A stretch of DNA of 64,000 nt from Neisseria weaveri (GTDB taxonomy: Bacteria; Pseudomonadota; Gammaproteobacteria; Burkholderiales; Neisseriaceae), in contig NZ_LR134533.1 of assembly GCF_900638685.1 (NCBI RefSeq), positions 682,001 through 746,000 of the forward strand, written 5' to 3'. Positions 9,475 to 18,616 of this stretch are shown one piece after another. The notes beneath the pieces were generated by a model. The model worked only from the letters and a program-made list of their open reading frames with translations. It ran no database searches and was not told where the DNA came from. The translations under genes were made by a program, and so were the position numbers. The stretch's first letter is position 1. Each line of letters begins with the position of its first letter.

Positions 9475-12183
9475 TTACGCCAAAATTTTGCCCACAATCT
9501 CGGCCACATCTTTCGACAAACCTTCTTGTGCCCGAACCCGTTGCAGTTGCGCCTTCACCAACCCGCGGCGGTTCGGCTCGAGCTTATTGCAGATATTGAA
9601 CGCCTGTACCAAACGGGCGGCCACTTGCGGGTTGAAGCGGTCGATTTCCATCACCTTTCCGGCGATAAATTCATAACCGCTGCCGTCTTCGGCATGGAAA
9701 TGCGGCACGTTGCGCGAGAAGCTGCCCAGCAGCGAACGGGCTTTGTTCGGATTTTCCAAGCTGAATTTCGGATGGTTTAAGGCCGTCTGAACCTGTTGCA
9801 GGGTATCGCTGCGGTGGCTGCAGCCGATCAAAGCAAAATATTTGTCCATTACCAGCGCATCATCGGCATAACGTTCGGCAAACTGATCAAGCAGACGGTT
9901 GCGGCCTTCTTCTTCAATATGGTTGACGGTATTGAGAATGCTCATTTCATGAGTCATATTGCGGGTAAGCTGCTCGTAGCGCGTGATGTAGTCTTTCAGG
10001 CGCGCGCCTTCGACTTTTTCCACTAATCCCGTTTGCGCCCTGCGTTCGCCGTCATAGGCGGCGGTATTAATCATGGAATGACGCTCTTCGCGGATGGTCA
10101 GCAAGCGCACGGCCGCCAACAGGCTGCGCACGCCGGCCAATTCAGGGTGGTATTCGTAAGGCTTGTCGATACCGCCGGCTTCTTCCTGCGCCAACGCCCA
10201 TGTGCGTACGGCCACCAATTCGTTGATACAGGATTTGGCCAAGGTATTGAGCAAGGCTTCGCGCGCTTGGTAGTAGTGTTGCGGATTAATGTTTTCCGCA
10301 CCGTCCCACAGCTCGGATTCAGACGGCACGCCCAACAGCACGGCTTTGAATGCGGGGTCTAAATCCTGTTGCCGCAACACCTGTTTCACCGCCGCAGCCA
10401 AACCTTCATGCGCGGGCATGGCGGTTTGATTCCCAATGGCCTGCAAATTGGCCTGCACCGCGCGGCGGTAAAGGGTCTGGCCGGCTTCCCAACGGGCAAA
10501 GGCATCGGTATCGTGCGCCAGCAGCAAGGTTAAATCTTCGTCGCTGTACGGATAATTTAAATGAACCGGCGCGCTGAATCCGCGCAGCAGCGACGGCACC
10601 ACGGCTTCGGTTACACCGTGCAACACAAATTCCTGCTCGGCCTGCTGCAGCAACAGCACGGCTTCGGTTTGCGCTTCGGCATTTTCAGACGGCCTGAATG
10701 CCACCGCTTCACCGTTGCGGTTCAGCAAACCGATTTTCACCGGCATCATCATCGGCTGTTTTTCCGCCATATCGGGCGTGGCGGGAACGGTTTGTTTGAT
10801 GTTTAAAACAAACGTGTCGTCAGCCTGATTCAGACGGCCTGACACATCCAGCACGGGCGTTCCGGCTTGGCTGTACCACAAGGCGAATTGGTCGAGGTTG
10901 ATACCGTTAGCATCGGCCATCGCCGCACGGAAATCATCGCAGGTAACCGCCTGTCCGTCGTGGCGTTTGAAATACAGCGCCATGCCTTTCTGAAAACCTT
11001 CTTCACCCAGCAAGGTGTGGTACATACGCACCACTTCCGCGCCCTTTTCATAAACGGTCATGGTGTAGAAGTTGTTCATCTCTTCATAAGAAGCGGGGCG
11101 GACGGGATGTGCCGTCGGACCGGCATCTTCGGGAAACTGATGCTGGCGCAGCATACGCACGTTGTCGATACGCCGCACGGCACGGCTGGCGCGGTCGCCG
11201 GAAAATTCCTGATCGCGGAATACGGTAAGGCCTTCTTTAAGCGAAAGTTGGAACCAGTCGCGGCAGGTTACGCGGTTGCCGGTGTAGTTGTGGAAATATT
11301 CATGCCCGATCACCGATTCGATGCCTTCAAAGTCGAAATCGGTGGCGGTGCGGCTGTCGGCAAGCACATATTTGGTGTTGAAAATGTTCAAGCCTTTGTT
11401 TTCCATCGCACCCATATTGAAGTCGCCTACCGCCACGACCATGTAGATATCCAAGTCGTATTCGAGACCGAAACGGGTTTCGTCCCAACGCATGGCATTT
11501 TTCAGCGACTCGACCGCAAAACCGACTTTGCTCTTGTCGGCTTCCGTGGTGTAAAACTCAATCGCTACGTTTTTGCCGCTGCTCGTGGTAAAGGTGTCTG
11601 CGGTCAAAGCCAAATCGCCCGCCACCAGCGCGAACAGATAACTCGGCTTGGCAAACGGATCCAGCCATTTCACCCAATGGCGGCCGTCTGAAAGCTCTCC
11701 GCCGTCAATCTTGTTGCCGTTGGAAAGCAGCACGGGGTAACGTTTTTTGTCCGCCACGATGGTGGTGGTGAATTTCGACATCACATCGGGGCGGTCGGGA
11801 TAGAACGTGATTTTGCGGAAACCTTCCGGCTCACATTGGGTAAACAGATTGCCGCCCGAAGCATACAAACCCATCAACGATTTGTTTTCAGACGGCTTCA
11901 TGCGCGTTTCGATTTCAATAATAAAATTTTCAGACGGCATATCGGCAATCGTGAGCTTTTCATCGGCCAACGTGTAGTTTTCCACGGCTTCTCCGTCGAT
12001 TTTCACGGAAACCAGCTCGGCCGAACCGTCCAACACCAAAGGCTCTCCCGCCCGCTTCGGCTCGACCACCAAACGCGCTTTCACGGTGGTATACGGCTCC
12101 TGAATATCGAAATGCAAATCGGTTTTGCGGATATGGTAAGCAGGCGGTTGGTAATCTTTCAGATAATGAACGGTTTTAGTCAT
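9475..12183 (-). CDS. pepN: Aminopeptidase N (M1 family)
   Basis: Zinc exopeptidase that removes N-terminal residues from peptides in the cytoplasm. The 902-residue protein shows the M1 exopeptidase motif GAMENKG and the zinc site [17 protein letters not shown] followed by [13 protein letters not shown]. It is slightly longer than the usual 867-875 residues; several in-frame DUS encode short RPSEN/PSEN inserts (for example after MK near residue 93 and AF near residue 500), which may account for this. Start [12 protein letters not shown] is the only good one. A DUS pair lies upstream. Confidence 0.95.
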   Translation of the reverse strand: MTKTVHYLKDYQPPAYHIRKTDLHFDIQEPYTTVKARLVVEPKRAGEPLVLDGSAELVSVKIDGEAVENYTLADEKLTIADMPSENFIIEIETRMKPSENKSLMGLYASGGNLFTQCEPEGFRKITFYPDRPDVMSKFTTTIVADKKRYPVLLSNGNKIDGGELSDGRHWVKWLDPFAKPSYLFALVAGDLALTADTFTTSSGKNVAIEFYTTEADKSKVGFAVESLKNAMRWDETRFGLEYDLDIYMVVAVGDFNMGAMENKGLNIFNTKYVLADSRTATDFDFEGIESVIGHEYFHNYTGNRVTCRDWFQLSLKEGLTVFRDQEFSGDRASRAVRRIDNVRMLRQHQFPEDAGPTAHPVRPASYEEMNNFYTMTVYEKGAEVVRMYHTLLGEEGFQKGMALYFKRHDGQAVTCDDFRAAMADANGINLDQFALWYSQAGTPVLDVSGRLNQADDTFVLNIKQTVPATPDMAEKQPMMMPVKIGLLNRNGEAVAFRPSENAEAQTEAVLLLQQAEQEFVLHGVTEAVVPSLLRGFSAPVHLNYPYSDEDLTLLLAHDTDAFARWEAGQTLYRRAVQANLQAIGNQTAMPAHEGLAAAVKQVLRQQDLDPAFKAVLLGVPSESELWDGAENINPQHYYQAREALLNTLAKSCINELVAVRTWALAQEEAGGIDKPYEYHPELAGVRSLLAAVRLLTIREERHSMINTAAYDGERRAQTGLVEKVEGARLKDYITRYEQLTRNMTHEMSILNTVNHIEEEGRNRLLDQFAERYADDALVMDKYFALIGCSHRSDTLQQVQTALNHPKFSLENPNKARSLLGSFSRNVPHFHAEDGSGYEFIAGKVMEIDRFNPQVAARLVQAFNICNKLEPNRRGLVKAQLQRVRAQEGLSKDVAEIVGKILA

Positions 12184-12227
12184 AATGTTTTTCCCAATTA
12201 TTATTCGGTCAATCCCACGCTATATGG

Positions 12228-12263
12228 TTTCAGACGGCCTTTATTCAATAGAGACCGTCTGAA
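12228..12263. repeat. Imperfect DUS inverted pair
   Basis: One intact DUS (12229-12240) faces a copy with one mismatch (GACCGTCTGAA), between pepN and queE. Confidence 0.6.
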
Positions 12264-12325
12264 AAACAAAGCATAACGCAGTTTTTAATCAGTCGAAACG
12301 GTTTATCCGCCGATTTATGCCGTCA

Positions 12326-12958
12326 TCACTCAATCCCCGCCCATTTATGCGTTTGCACGCTCAATTGCCAATGTACGGGGGCATCGGAGCGGCTGTTGAG
12401 CAGACCGATTTGGCGGATGGTATCGTAAATATTCATTTCGCCATTTTGCTCGCAGGGCGAAAGATAGTAATGCTTGGCACGGATTTTGTGCTCCATACGT
12501 TCGCAAAACGCCAGCACGTCGCCGTCGGCCACGATGCGCACTTCGTCGGCGGTTGCGATGCACTGCTTTTCGTATTTTTCGGCGTAGCAGGCTTTGGGGC
12601 TGGCGGTGACAAAATCAATCTGCGGCGGCGCAGGGTTGAGGCCGTTGGTTTCGATACAGAGCGTGTAGCCTTCGGCTTTCAGCGTATCGAGCAGGATATC
12701 GAGATGCGGCTGGATGGTGGGTTCGCCGCCGGTGATGATGATGTTGCGGGCTGTGTAGCTTTTCAGACGGCCTAAAATATCCTGCAAACTCATCATATTG
12801 AATGTGAGGTAGTCGGTATCGCACCACGAACAGGCGAGGTTGCACTTGCCGAGGCGGATGAACACCGCGGGCATGCCGGTGTTGTATCCTTCCCCTTGCA
12901 GGCTTTCGAAGATTTCAACGATGCGGTATTGCGGGTTTTCGGGGCGGATTTCGGTCAT
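12326..12958 (-). CDS. queE: 7-carboxy-7-deazaguanine synthase
   Basis: Radical-SAM enzyme making CDG from carboxytetrahydropterin in queuosine/preQ1 synthesis. The 210 residues begin with YRIVEIFESLQGEGYNTG and carry the variant cluster motif with cysteines in KCNLACSWCDTDY (CxxxCxxC-like), then ITGGEPT. It starts 4 bp after queD, so the two are co-transcribed. Start ATG at 12958 directly follows the queD stop. Confidence 0.95.
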   Translation of the reverse strand: MTEIRPENPQYRIVEIFESLQGEGYNTGMPAVFIRLGKCNLACSWCDTDYLTFNMMSLQDILGRLKSYTARNIIITGGEPTIQPHLDILLDTLKAEGYTLCIETNGLNPAPPQIDFVTASPKACYAEKYEKQCIATADEVRIVADGDVLAFCERMEHKIRAKHYYLSPCEQNGEMNIYDTIRQIGLLNSRSDAPVHWQLSVQTHKWAGIE

Positions 12959-12962
12959 GGCT

Positions 12963-13385
12963 TTATTCCCCTTCGTATTCCGCGCAAGACGTAGGTGTTT
13001 CCCACAAGCGGATCAGGCTCACGGGCAGGCCGGCGTTTTTCAGACGACCGAACATTTCCACCGTCATGTTTTCGGCGGTGGTGCGGAAACCGAGCCGTAG
13101 GGTTTTCATGTTCCAGCTTTCGAGCAGGGCGGCGATTTGGCTTTCGCGCGGGTTGTTGCCGTTGTAGATAAAGGCGTGGTCGAACGGTTCGATAATGGTG
13201 CGTTTGACGATGGTTTTAAGGTCGGAAAAGTCCATCACCATACCGTCTTTTGTGCCGCCTTGAATGAGGCCGTCTGAAACCGTGACTTCGAGCTTATAGG
13301 TGTGGCCGTGCAGGTTTTGGCATTTGCCGTCGTGTCCGTCGAGCATGTGCGACGAATCGAATGTGAAGATTTTGGTGATTTTCAT
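12963..13385 (-). CDS. queD: 6-carboxytetrahydropterin synthase
   Basis: Converts dihydroneopterin triphosphate to 6-carboxytetrahydropterin, the step before QueE. 140 residues with zinc-ligand histidines in FDSSHMLDGHDGKCQNLHGHTYKLEV and the catalytic Cys/His/Glu region near the end (LWETPTSCAEYEGE). Middle gene of a que operon on the minus strand; a DUS hairpin lies upstream, between it and the DUF1543 gene. Confidence 0.95.
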   Translation of the reverse strand: MKITKIFTFDSSHMLDGHDGKCQNLHGHTYKLEVTVSDGLIQGGTKDGMVMDFSDLKTIVKRTIIEPFDHAFIYNGNNPRESQIAALLESWNMKTLRLGFRTTAENMTVEMFGRLKNAGLPVSLIRLWETPTSCAEYEGE

Positions 13386-13398
13386 GATTTGCTGTGTG

Positions 13399-13424
13399 AG
13401 GCCGTCTGAAATTTCAGACGGCCT
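13399..13424. terminator. DUS-pair hairpin
   Basis: Perfect 13-bp inverted DUS pair with almost no loop between the DUF1543 gene and queD. There is no strong T run, so it may only attenuate transcription inside the que cluster. Confidence 0.55.
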
Positions 13425-13444
13425 TGTATTTGTTTTCAGTATTG

Positions 13445-13945
13445 TTAAATCGGCATATAACCTTGAAAACCGATTTCGTCGGGCTTGCCGTCGGGATTGG
13501 GAACAAGGTGGATATGCAGGCCGCCGACTTCGCTTAATTCGAGCAGGTTGTCGACATCTTTCAAGTTGTCTTTATGCTGTTGGCAATAATCGGGCAGCAA
13601 CGATTTCAGTGCTTTCTGTTTGGCTTCTGCCGGGCTTTCTGCGACAAACAAACCGAAAGCGTGGGCTTCGGCCAAACTGTTTTTGATATAACCGCCGACG
13701 TTGACAAAATAAAGCCGCGCCTGATTTTCAGACGGCCTGTCCGACAATCGGACATCATAGCCGTCCGCCCAACCGACCGTCTGCCAGCCGTCGATGTGGA
13801 TTTTATCGGCATCACCGAACCATGCGGCTTTGAGCGCGGGCAAGGCTTCCCGGTAATCGCTGCATACGGCAAACTGCACGTCGTGTACTTCAATATTCGA
13901 GCGGCCTGCGTTGCCGCCGAGATAAAACATATACAGCTGTTTCAT
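13445..13945 (-). CDS. DUF1543 domain protein
   Basis: 166 residues; I recognise the DUF1543 family from the N-terminal MFYLGGNAGRSNIEVHDVQF and the C-terminal GGLHIHLVPN. Function unknown. Two repeats of a similar alpha-beta unit seem present (residues 1-80 and 85-166). It lies between queC and queD on the same strand, with AAGGAA upstream of the ATG. The operon position hints at, but does not prove, a link to deazaguanine metabolism. Confidence 0.8.
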   Translation of the reverse strand: MKQLYMFYLGGNAGRSNIEVHDVQFAVCSDYREALPALKAAWFGDADKIHIDGWQTVGWADGYDVRLSDRPSENQARLYFVNVGGYIKNSLAEAHAFGLFVAESPAEAKQKALKSLLPDYCQQHKDNLKDVDNLLELSEVGGLHIHLVPNPDGKPDEIGFQGYMPI

Positions 13946-13999
13946 GGTTGTTCCTTAAAATAGATGGATTAGGGCTTGGTTGCCGAAACGGTTCGCGCA

Positions 14000-14656
14000 T
14001 CAAGGCCTTTGGTCCGCCAAATATTCCGCCAGCCCGCGTTCGCGCAGCACGCAGCTCGGGCATTCGCCGCAGCCACCGGTTACGCCGTGGTAGCAGGTGT
14101 GTGTGTGTTCGCGGATGTAGTCGAGGCAGCCCAACCGGTCGGCCAGCGCCCACGTTTGCGCTTTGGTGAGATACATCAGCGGCGTGTGGATTTGGAAGGC
14201 GTAGTCCATGGCCAGATTGAGGGTAACGTTCATGGATTTCACGAATACGTCGCGGCAATCGGGGTAGCCGGAAAAGTCGGTTTCGCACACGCCCGTGATG
14301 ATGTGTTTGATATTTTGGCTTTTGGCGTAAATGGCGGCGTAAAGCAGAAACAGGGCGTTGCGGCCGTCGACAAAAGTGTTCGGCACGCCGTTTGAGGCTG
14401 TCTGAATTTCGGCGGTGTCATCCATTAAAGCGTTGTGGGTGATTTGCTGCATCAGGCTGAGGTCGAGCACGGTTTGTGCGATGCCTAAGTCTTCGGCAAT
14501 CCGGCGGGCGCAGTCCAGCTCGACGGCATGGCGTTGGCCGTATTGGAAAGTGACGGCGTGCACGTTTTCGCGGCCGTAGGTGTGAATCGCCTGAATCAGG
14601 CAGGTGGTGGAGTCTTGGCCGCCTGAAAAGATGACCAGTGCTTGTTCGTTTTGCAT
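14000..14656 (-). CDS. queC: 7-cyano-7-deazaguanine synthase
   Basis: ATP-dependent conversion of CDG to preQ0. 218 residues with the PP-loop [13 protein letters not shown] at the N-terminus and the zinc-binding cysteines near the C-terminus ([18 protein letters not shown]). First gene of the que cluster. A preQ1-type riboswitch overlaps its Shine-Dalgarno site (AGGA six bases before the ATG), which implies translational shut-off by preQ1. Confidence 0.96.
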   Translation of the reverse strand: MQNEQALVIFSGGQDSTTCLIQAIHTYGRENVHAVTFQYGQRHAVELDCARRIAEDLGIAQTVLDLSLMQQITHNALMDDTAEIQTASNGVPNTFVDGRNALFLLYAAIYAKSQNIKHIITGVCETDFSGYPDCRDVFVKSMNVTLNLAMDYAFQIHTPLMYLTKAQTWALADRLGCLDYIREHTHTCYHGVTGGCGECPSCVLRERGLAEYLADQRP

Positions 14657-14661
14657 TTGAG

Positions 14662-14700
14662 TTCCTAGTTTTGGTATCGCGGGAGGATTTCGAACCGCGT
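14662..14700 (-). promoter_or_regulatory. preQ1-I riboswitch upstream of queC
   Basis: Read on the minus strand: stem GCGG, loop starting TTCGAAATCCTC, stem CCGC, then an A-rich tail ACCAAAACTAGGA. This is the small preQ1 class I layout (H-type pseudoknot whose 3' strand is AAAACTA). The tail runs into AGGA, the queC ribosome site, so ligand binding should block translation. Neisseria are, as I recall, known hosts of this class upstream of queC-type genes. Confidence 0.85.
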
Positions 14701-14717
14701 TTGAAAAGAAGCGGTAA

Positions 14718-14723
14718 ATTATA
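14718..14723 (-). promoter_or_regulatory. -10 element of the queC operon
   Basis: A perfect TATAAT on the minus strand, about 18 bp before the riboswitch stem. No good -35 was found; a DUS occupies that region. Confidence 0.55.
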
Positions 14724-14931
14724 CACGAAAAGGCTTAAGGCCGTCTGAATGCAAAACGCCTGTTTAATTAAAACGGCTTATGTTGTCCGAATAAACTGCC
14801 GTAACCGCTGTGCCGCCACGAAAACCGGCTATTGAAGTTGCATTCGGTCATATATTTGTTTGAAAATGATAATATCGATATACGGTGATATTTTTTCAGA
14901 CGGCCTCCTTTTCCAACCGATTGGTTTTTCT

Positions 14932-15534
14932 ATGAGCATCTACGCCCTCAAACCCAAATTTCAAAATCTGTTGCGCCCGCTGGTGCGCCTCCTGTATGCA
15001 CGGGGTGTAACCGCCAATCAGGTAACGCTGTTTGCCTGTGCGGTTTCGATTGCGCTCGGCGTGTGGCTGAGTATTTTTGCCGATACGCCGGCATGGTTTT
15101 GGCTGCTGCCGGTGTGGCTGTTTGTGCGCATGGCTTTGAATGCAATCGACGGCATGCTGGCGCGTGAGTTCGGCCAGCAGTCGAAACTGGGCGGTTATTT
15201 GAACGAAGTGACCGATGTGGCCGCCGATGCTGCGCTGTATCTGCCGTTTGCGTTTATCGCTCCGTTTGGCGGTGTGCAGATCAGCTTATTTATCTGGCTG
15301 GCGGCAATGAGCGAATTATGCGGCGTGCTCGGTCAGGTGCACGGCAACGGCCGCCGTTACGACGGGCCGGTGGGCAAAAGCGACCGCGCATTTGTGTTCG
15401 GCGCTTTGGGGTTGTGGTATGCGCTTTCAGACGGCTTGCCGCAATGGTTGGAGTGGGGTATGTGGCTGTTGGCGGCATTGCTGGTTTATACCTGCGTGCG
15501 GCGTATCCGTAACGGTTTGCAAGAGGCCGTCTGA
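14932..15534 (+). CDS. CDP-alcohol phosphatidyltransferase family membrane protein
   Basis: Membrane enzyme of the PgsA/PssA class, which swaps CMP of a CDP-lipid for an alcohol. The CDP-alcohol signature is seen as NAIDGMLAREFGQQSKLGGYLNEVTDVAADA, i.e. D-G-x2-A-R...G-x3-D-x3-D with the third Gly/Asp partly altered (LNEVTDVAAD), so activity on a standard substrate is uncertain. About four to five membrane helices, 200 residues. I start at 14932 (MSIYALKPKF); the in-frame extension to 14860 runs across a DUS. First of three lipid genes in a row. Confidence 0.75.
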   Translation: MSIYALKPKFQNLLRPLVRLLYARGVTANQVTLFACAVSIALGVWLSIFADTPAWFWLLPVWLFVRMALNAIDGMLAREFGQQSKLGGYLNEVTDVAADAALYLPFAFIAPFGGVQISLFIWLAAMSELCGVLGQVHGNGRRYDGPVGKSDRAFVFGALGLWYALSDGLPQWLEWGMWLLAALLVYTCVRRIRNGLQEAV

Positions 15535-15568
15535 AAACCCGATTTAATTTCTCCGAAAAAGTGGAAAC

Positions 15569-16258
15569 ATGATGGAATTTTTCAAGAAAAAGCTGGCTTG
15601 GCTGACCGACCAAGCGTTGTGCCTGTTTGTATCCTTTATTACCGGCGTGCGCCCCAAAGCGGCCAACAGCCTCAAATTTTCTCCCGCTAAAAAAGTGTAT
15701 TACGCCAACCACGGCAGCCACGGCGATTTTGTGCTGGTGTGGATTTCACTGCCGCGCCGCTGGCGGGCATGCGTTCGGCCGGTTGCCGGAGCCGATTACT
15801 GGCTGGGAAACAAAGTCAAACGCTTTATTATCCGAAACGTATTCAACGCCCTGCTGATTGACCGCGACGGCAGCGATCCCCGCGCGGTAACAGGGCAGAT
15901 GTCTGCCGCACTGCAAAACGGCGATTCGCTGATTATTTTCCCCGAAGGTACCCGCAATACCGACGACGATACCGTGCTGCTGCCGTTCAAAAGCGGTATC
16001 TACCATTTGGCGCGCGAAAATCCCAATGTCCGTTTCGTACCGATGTGGATCGACAACATCAACCATGTGCTGCCGAAAGGCACGTTTCTGCCCGTTCCGT
16101 TATTGTGCAATGTGAACATCGGCGAAGAAATCGCCCTGCAGGAAAACGAAGACAAAGAGGCATTTCTACTGCGCACCCGTGCTGCGTTATTGGCACTGGC
16201 GCCGTCTGAAAAACAGCAAAAAGCCTTGTTTCACGATAATCAGGAGAACGCAGCATGA
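15569..16258 (+). CDS. 1-acyl-glycerol-3-phosphate acyltransferase-like protein (PlsC family)
   Basis: Transfers an acyl chain to a glycerophosphate-type acceptor at the membrane. 229 residues with the catalytic NHGSHGD (HX4D-type block, residues about 49-55) and the FPEGTRN motif that binds the phosphate. It lies 34 bp after the CDP-alcohol transferase and overlaps the next gene by 4 bp (ATGA), so the three form an operon. Whether the acceptor is lysophosphatidate or another lipid cannot be told. Confidence 0.85.
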   Translation: MMEFFKKKLAWLTDQALCLFVSFITGVRPKAANSLKFSPAKKVYYANHGSHGDFVLVWISLPRRWRACVRPVAGADYWLGNKVKRFIIRNVFNALLIDRDGSDPRAVTGQMSAALQNGDSLIIFPEGTRNTDDDTVLLPFKSGIYHLARENPNVRFVPMWIDNINHVLPKGTFLPVPLLCNVNIGEEIALQENEDKEAFLLRTRAALLALAPSEKQQKALFHDNQENAA

Positions 16259-17226
16259 ATCCGTTTGTTTCCACCGTTTCCACGCACGCCATCCCGCCGC
16301 AGGCCGGTTACATTTTCATGGTGATTTTTGCCGTTTTGGTCTTGGCCGGTGTGATCGGGCAATGGCTGAAGCGTAAAAAAGGTGCGGATAATCCGACTAT
16401 CGCCAACCTGAACGCCCGCGTTTATGCGTGGTGGATTATGACCATCGTGCTGCTGCTGGCTTTTTGGTTCGGCAAAACCGGCACGGTGATTCTGTTTTTC
16501 CTGATTTCCTTTGCCGCCTTGCGCGAGTTTCTCACGCTGGTTTACCAACGCCGCAGCGATTATGCGGTTATGGTGATGTGTTTTTACCTGCTGCTGCCGG
16601 TGCAATATTATTTCGTGTTTACCGAATGGTACGGTATGTTTTCCATTTTCATTCCGGTTTACGGCTTTCTGCTGCTGCCGATTATCGCCAGTCTGAGCGG
16701 TAAAACCGAACAGTTTTTGGAGCGCACCGCCAAAACGCAATGGGCGGCAATGATTTCGATTTTCTGTCTGTCGCACGTACCGGCGCTGATGAATCTGCAT
16801 TTGGATGATTTTCCGCACGAGCAGAATGTGTTGCTGTTGATTTTTATGATTGCAGTAGTGCAGTCGAGCGACGTGCTGCAATATGTGTGGGGCAAAACCG
16901 TCGGCAAACGCAAAATCATGCCGTCGCTGTCGCCCTCCAAAACCGTGGCCGGCACGGTGGGCGGCATTGCTTCGGCAACGGTAGTCGCGGTGTTGATGTC
17001 GCCGATTACGCCGTTTTCTCCGGTTCAGGCGGCCTTAATCGGGCTGGTGATTTGTTTGATGGGCTTTTTCGGCGGTCTGGTGATGTCGGCCATCAAACGC
17101 GATTACGGTGTGAAAGACTGGGGCAATATGATTCAGGGCCACGGCGGTATGTTGGACCGGGTGGATTCGGTCTGTTTTGCCGCACCGGTGTTTTTCCATA
17201 TCGTGCGTTATTTTTGGCACGGCTGA
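16255..17226 (+). CDS. Phosphatidate cytidylyltransferase family protein
   Basis: CdsA-like membrane enzyme making CDP-diacylglycerol. 323 residues, eight or so membrane helices. The family signature is at the C-terminal end: SPSKTVAGTVGG and later KRDYGVKDWGNMIQGHGGML(D). Such second CdsA copies often sit with a PlsC-like and a CDP-alcohol transferase gene, exactly as here, suggesting a dedicated pathway. Start overlaps the upstream stop; ribosome site AGGAG lies about 10 bases upstream. Confidence 0.87.
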   Translation: MNPFVSTVSTHAIPPQAGYIFMVIFAVLVLAGVIGQWLKRKKGADNPTIANLNARVYAWWIMTIVLLLAFWFGKTGTVILFFLISFAALREFLTLVYQRRSDYAVMVMCFYLLLPVQYYFVFTEWYGMFSIFIPVYGFLLLPIIASLSGKTEQFLERTAKTQWAAMISIFCLSHVPALMNLHLDDFPHEQNVLLLIFMIAVVQSSDVLQYVWGKTVGKRKIMPSLSPSKTVAGTVGGIASATVVAVLMSPITPFSPVQAALIGLVICLMGFFGGLVMSAIKRDYGVKDWGNMIQGHGGMLDRVDSVCFAAPVFFHIVRYFWHG

Positions 17227-17252
17227 CGCTGCCTCTTACCGCCTTTCAGACA

Positions 17253-17292
17253 AACGCATTATTTTTCGCTAAAATAATGCGTTCATTTTTTC
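17253..17292 (+). terminator. Terminator after the lipid operon
   Basis: Perfect 13-bp stem (AACGCATTATTTT with AAAATAATGCGTT), 5-base loop, T-rich tail, followed by a DUS that leads into tsaD. Confidence 0.85.
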
Positions 17293-17311
17293 AGACGGCC
17301 TCAATTTAAAT

Positions 17312-18385
17312 ATGTTAGTTCTCGGCATTGAATCTTCCTGTGATGAAACCGGCGTTGCCCTATATGATTTGGAACACGGTTTAATCGGCAACCAACTGCA
17401 CACCCAAATGGCTATGCACGCCGAATACGGCGGCGTTGTACCGGAATTGGCCAGCCGCGACCATATCCGCCGTCTGGTTCCCCTAACCGAAAGCTGTTTG
17501 GCCGAAGCAGGCAAAACCTATGCCGATATCGATGCCGTTGCCTTTACCCAAGGCCCCGGTTTGGGCGGCGCGTTATTGGCCGGTTCCAGCTATGCCAACG
17601 CCCTCGCCTTTTCGCTCGATAAGCCGGTGATTCCCGTCCATCATCTTGAAGGACACTTGCTGTCGCCGCTGTTGGCCGATGAAAAACCCGAATTCCCGTT
17701 TGTCGCCCTGCTCGTTTCGGGCGGACATACACAATTTATGGCAGTGCGCGGTATCGGCGATTACACCCTGCTCGGCGAAAGTGTCGATGATGCCGCCGGC
17801 GAAGCTTTTGACAAAACCGCCAAGTTGCTCGGCCTGCCCTACCCCGGCGGCGCAAAATTGTCCGAATTGGCCAAACTCGGCTCGCCCGACGCATTCTCTT
17901 TCCCCCGCCCCATGCTGCATTCCCATGACTTGCAGATGAGTTTTTCCGGCTTGAAAACCGCCGTGTTAACCGCCGTTGAAAAAGTACGTGCCGAAAACAA
18001 CGGCAGTATTCCCGAACCGACGCGCAACGACATTTGCCGCGCGTTTCAAGATGCGGTGGTCGACGTATTGACCGCCAAAGCACAAAAAGCCTTATCGGAT
18101 ACAGGATTCCGTACTTTAGTTGTGGCCGGAGGCGTGGGGGCGAACTGGAAATTACGCGAGACCTTAGGCCGTCTGAAAATTTTACCGCCCGCCGTCAAAG
18201 GCCGGCCGAAACCCCAACCCGAAGCCGTACGCGTATTCTTCCCGCCTATGGCCTACTGCACGGATAACGGTGCCATGATTGCTTTTGCCGGCACCATGCG
18301 CCTGAAGCACGCCCAAACGGCAGGCAGCTTCAACGTCAAACCCAGATGGCCGTTAACCGATATTGTCGATAAACCTAATATTTAG
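17312..18385 (+). CDS. tsaD: tRNA N6-threonylcarbamoyladenosine synthase subunit TsaD
   Basis: Transfers the threonylcarbamoyl group to A37 of ANN-decoding tRNAs. 357 residues of the Kae1/TsaD fold: [14 protein letters not shown] at the start, metal ligands HHLEGH (about residue 110), SGGHTQF, and [10 protein letters not shown] near the end. Flanked by terminators on both sides, so monocistronic. Confidence 0.97.
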   Translation: MLVLGIESSCDETGVALYDLEHGLIGNQLHTQMAMHAEYGGVVPELASRDHIRRLVPLTESCLAEAGKTYADIDAVAFTQGPGLGGALLAGSSYANALAFSLDKPVIPVHHLEGHLLSPLLADEKPEFPFVALLVSGGHTQFMAVRGIGDYTLLGESVDDAAGEAFDKTAKLLGLPYPGGAKLSELAKLGSPDAFSFPRPMLHSHDLQMSFSGLKTAVLTAVEKVRAENNGSIPEPTRNDICRAFQDAVVDVLTAKAQKALSDTGFRTLVVAGGVGANWKLRETLGRLKILPPAVKGRPKPQPEAVRVFFPPMAYCTDNGAMIAFAGTMRLKHAQTAGSFNVKPRWPLTDIVDKPNI

Positions 18386-18394
18386 ATCTTAAAG

Positions 18395-18424
18395 AAAAAA
18401 GGGATGACTATTCATCCCTTTTTT
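18395..18424 (+). terminator. Terminator after tsaD
   Basis: Perfect 13-bp stem AAAAAAGGGATGA/TCATCCCTTTTTT with a 4-base loop. Confidence 0.9.
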
Positions 18425-18616
18425 CCTATCTTCCACACGCTGAAAAACCATACTGATTTTCAGACGGCCTGCCAGATAAACAATATTTACAATAAATAAT
18501 AAAATACTAACAAACTTTATTATATTAATAATACCTAATTAAATGATACGGAGTTTTTTTTAACTTTGTATTACATAAGAAAGGTGATTTTTAATAAATG
18601 CTTAAAGGAGTTAGTG

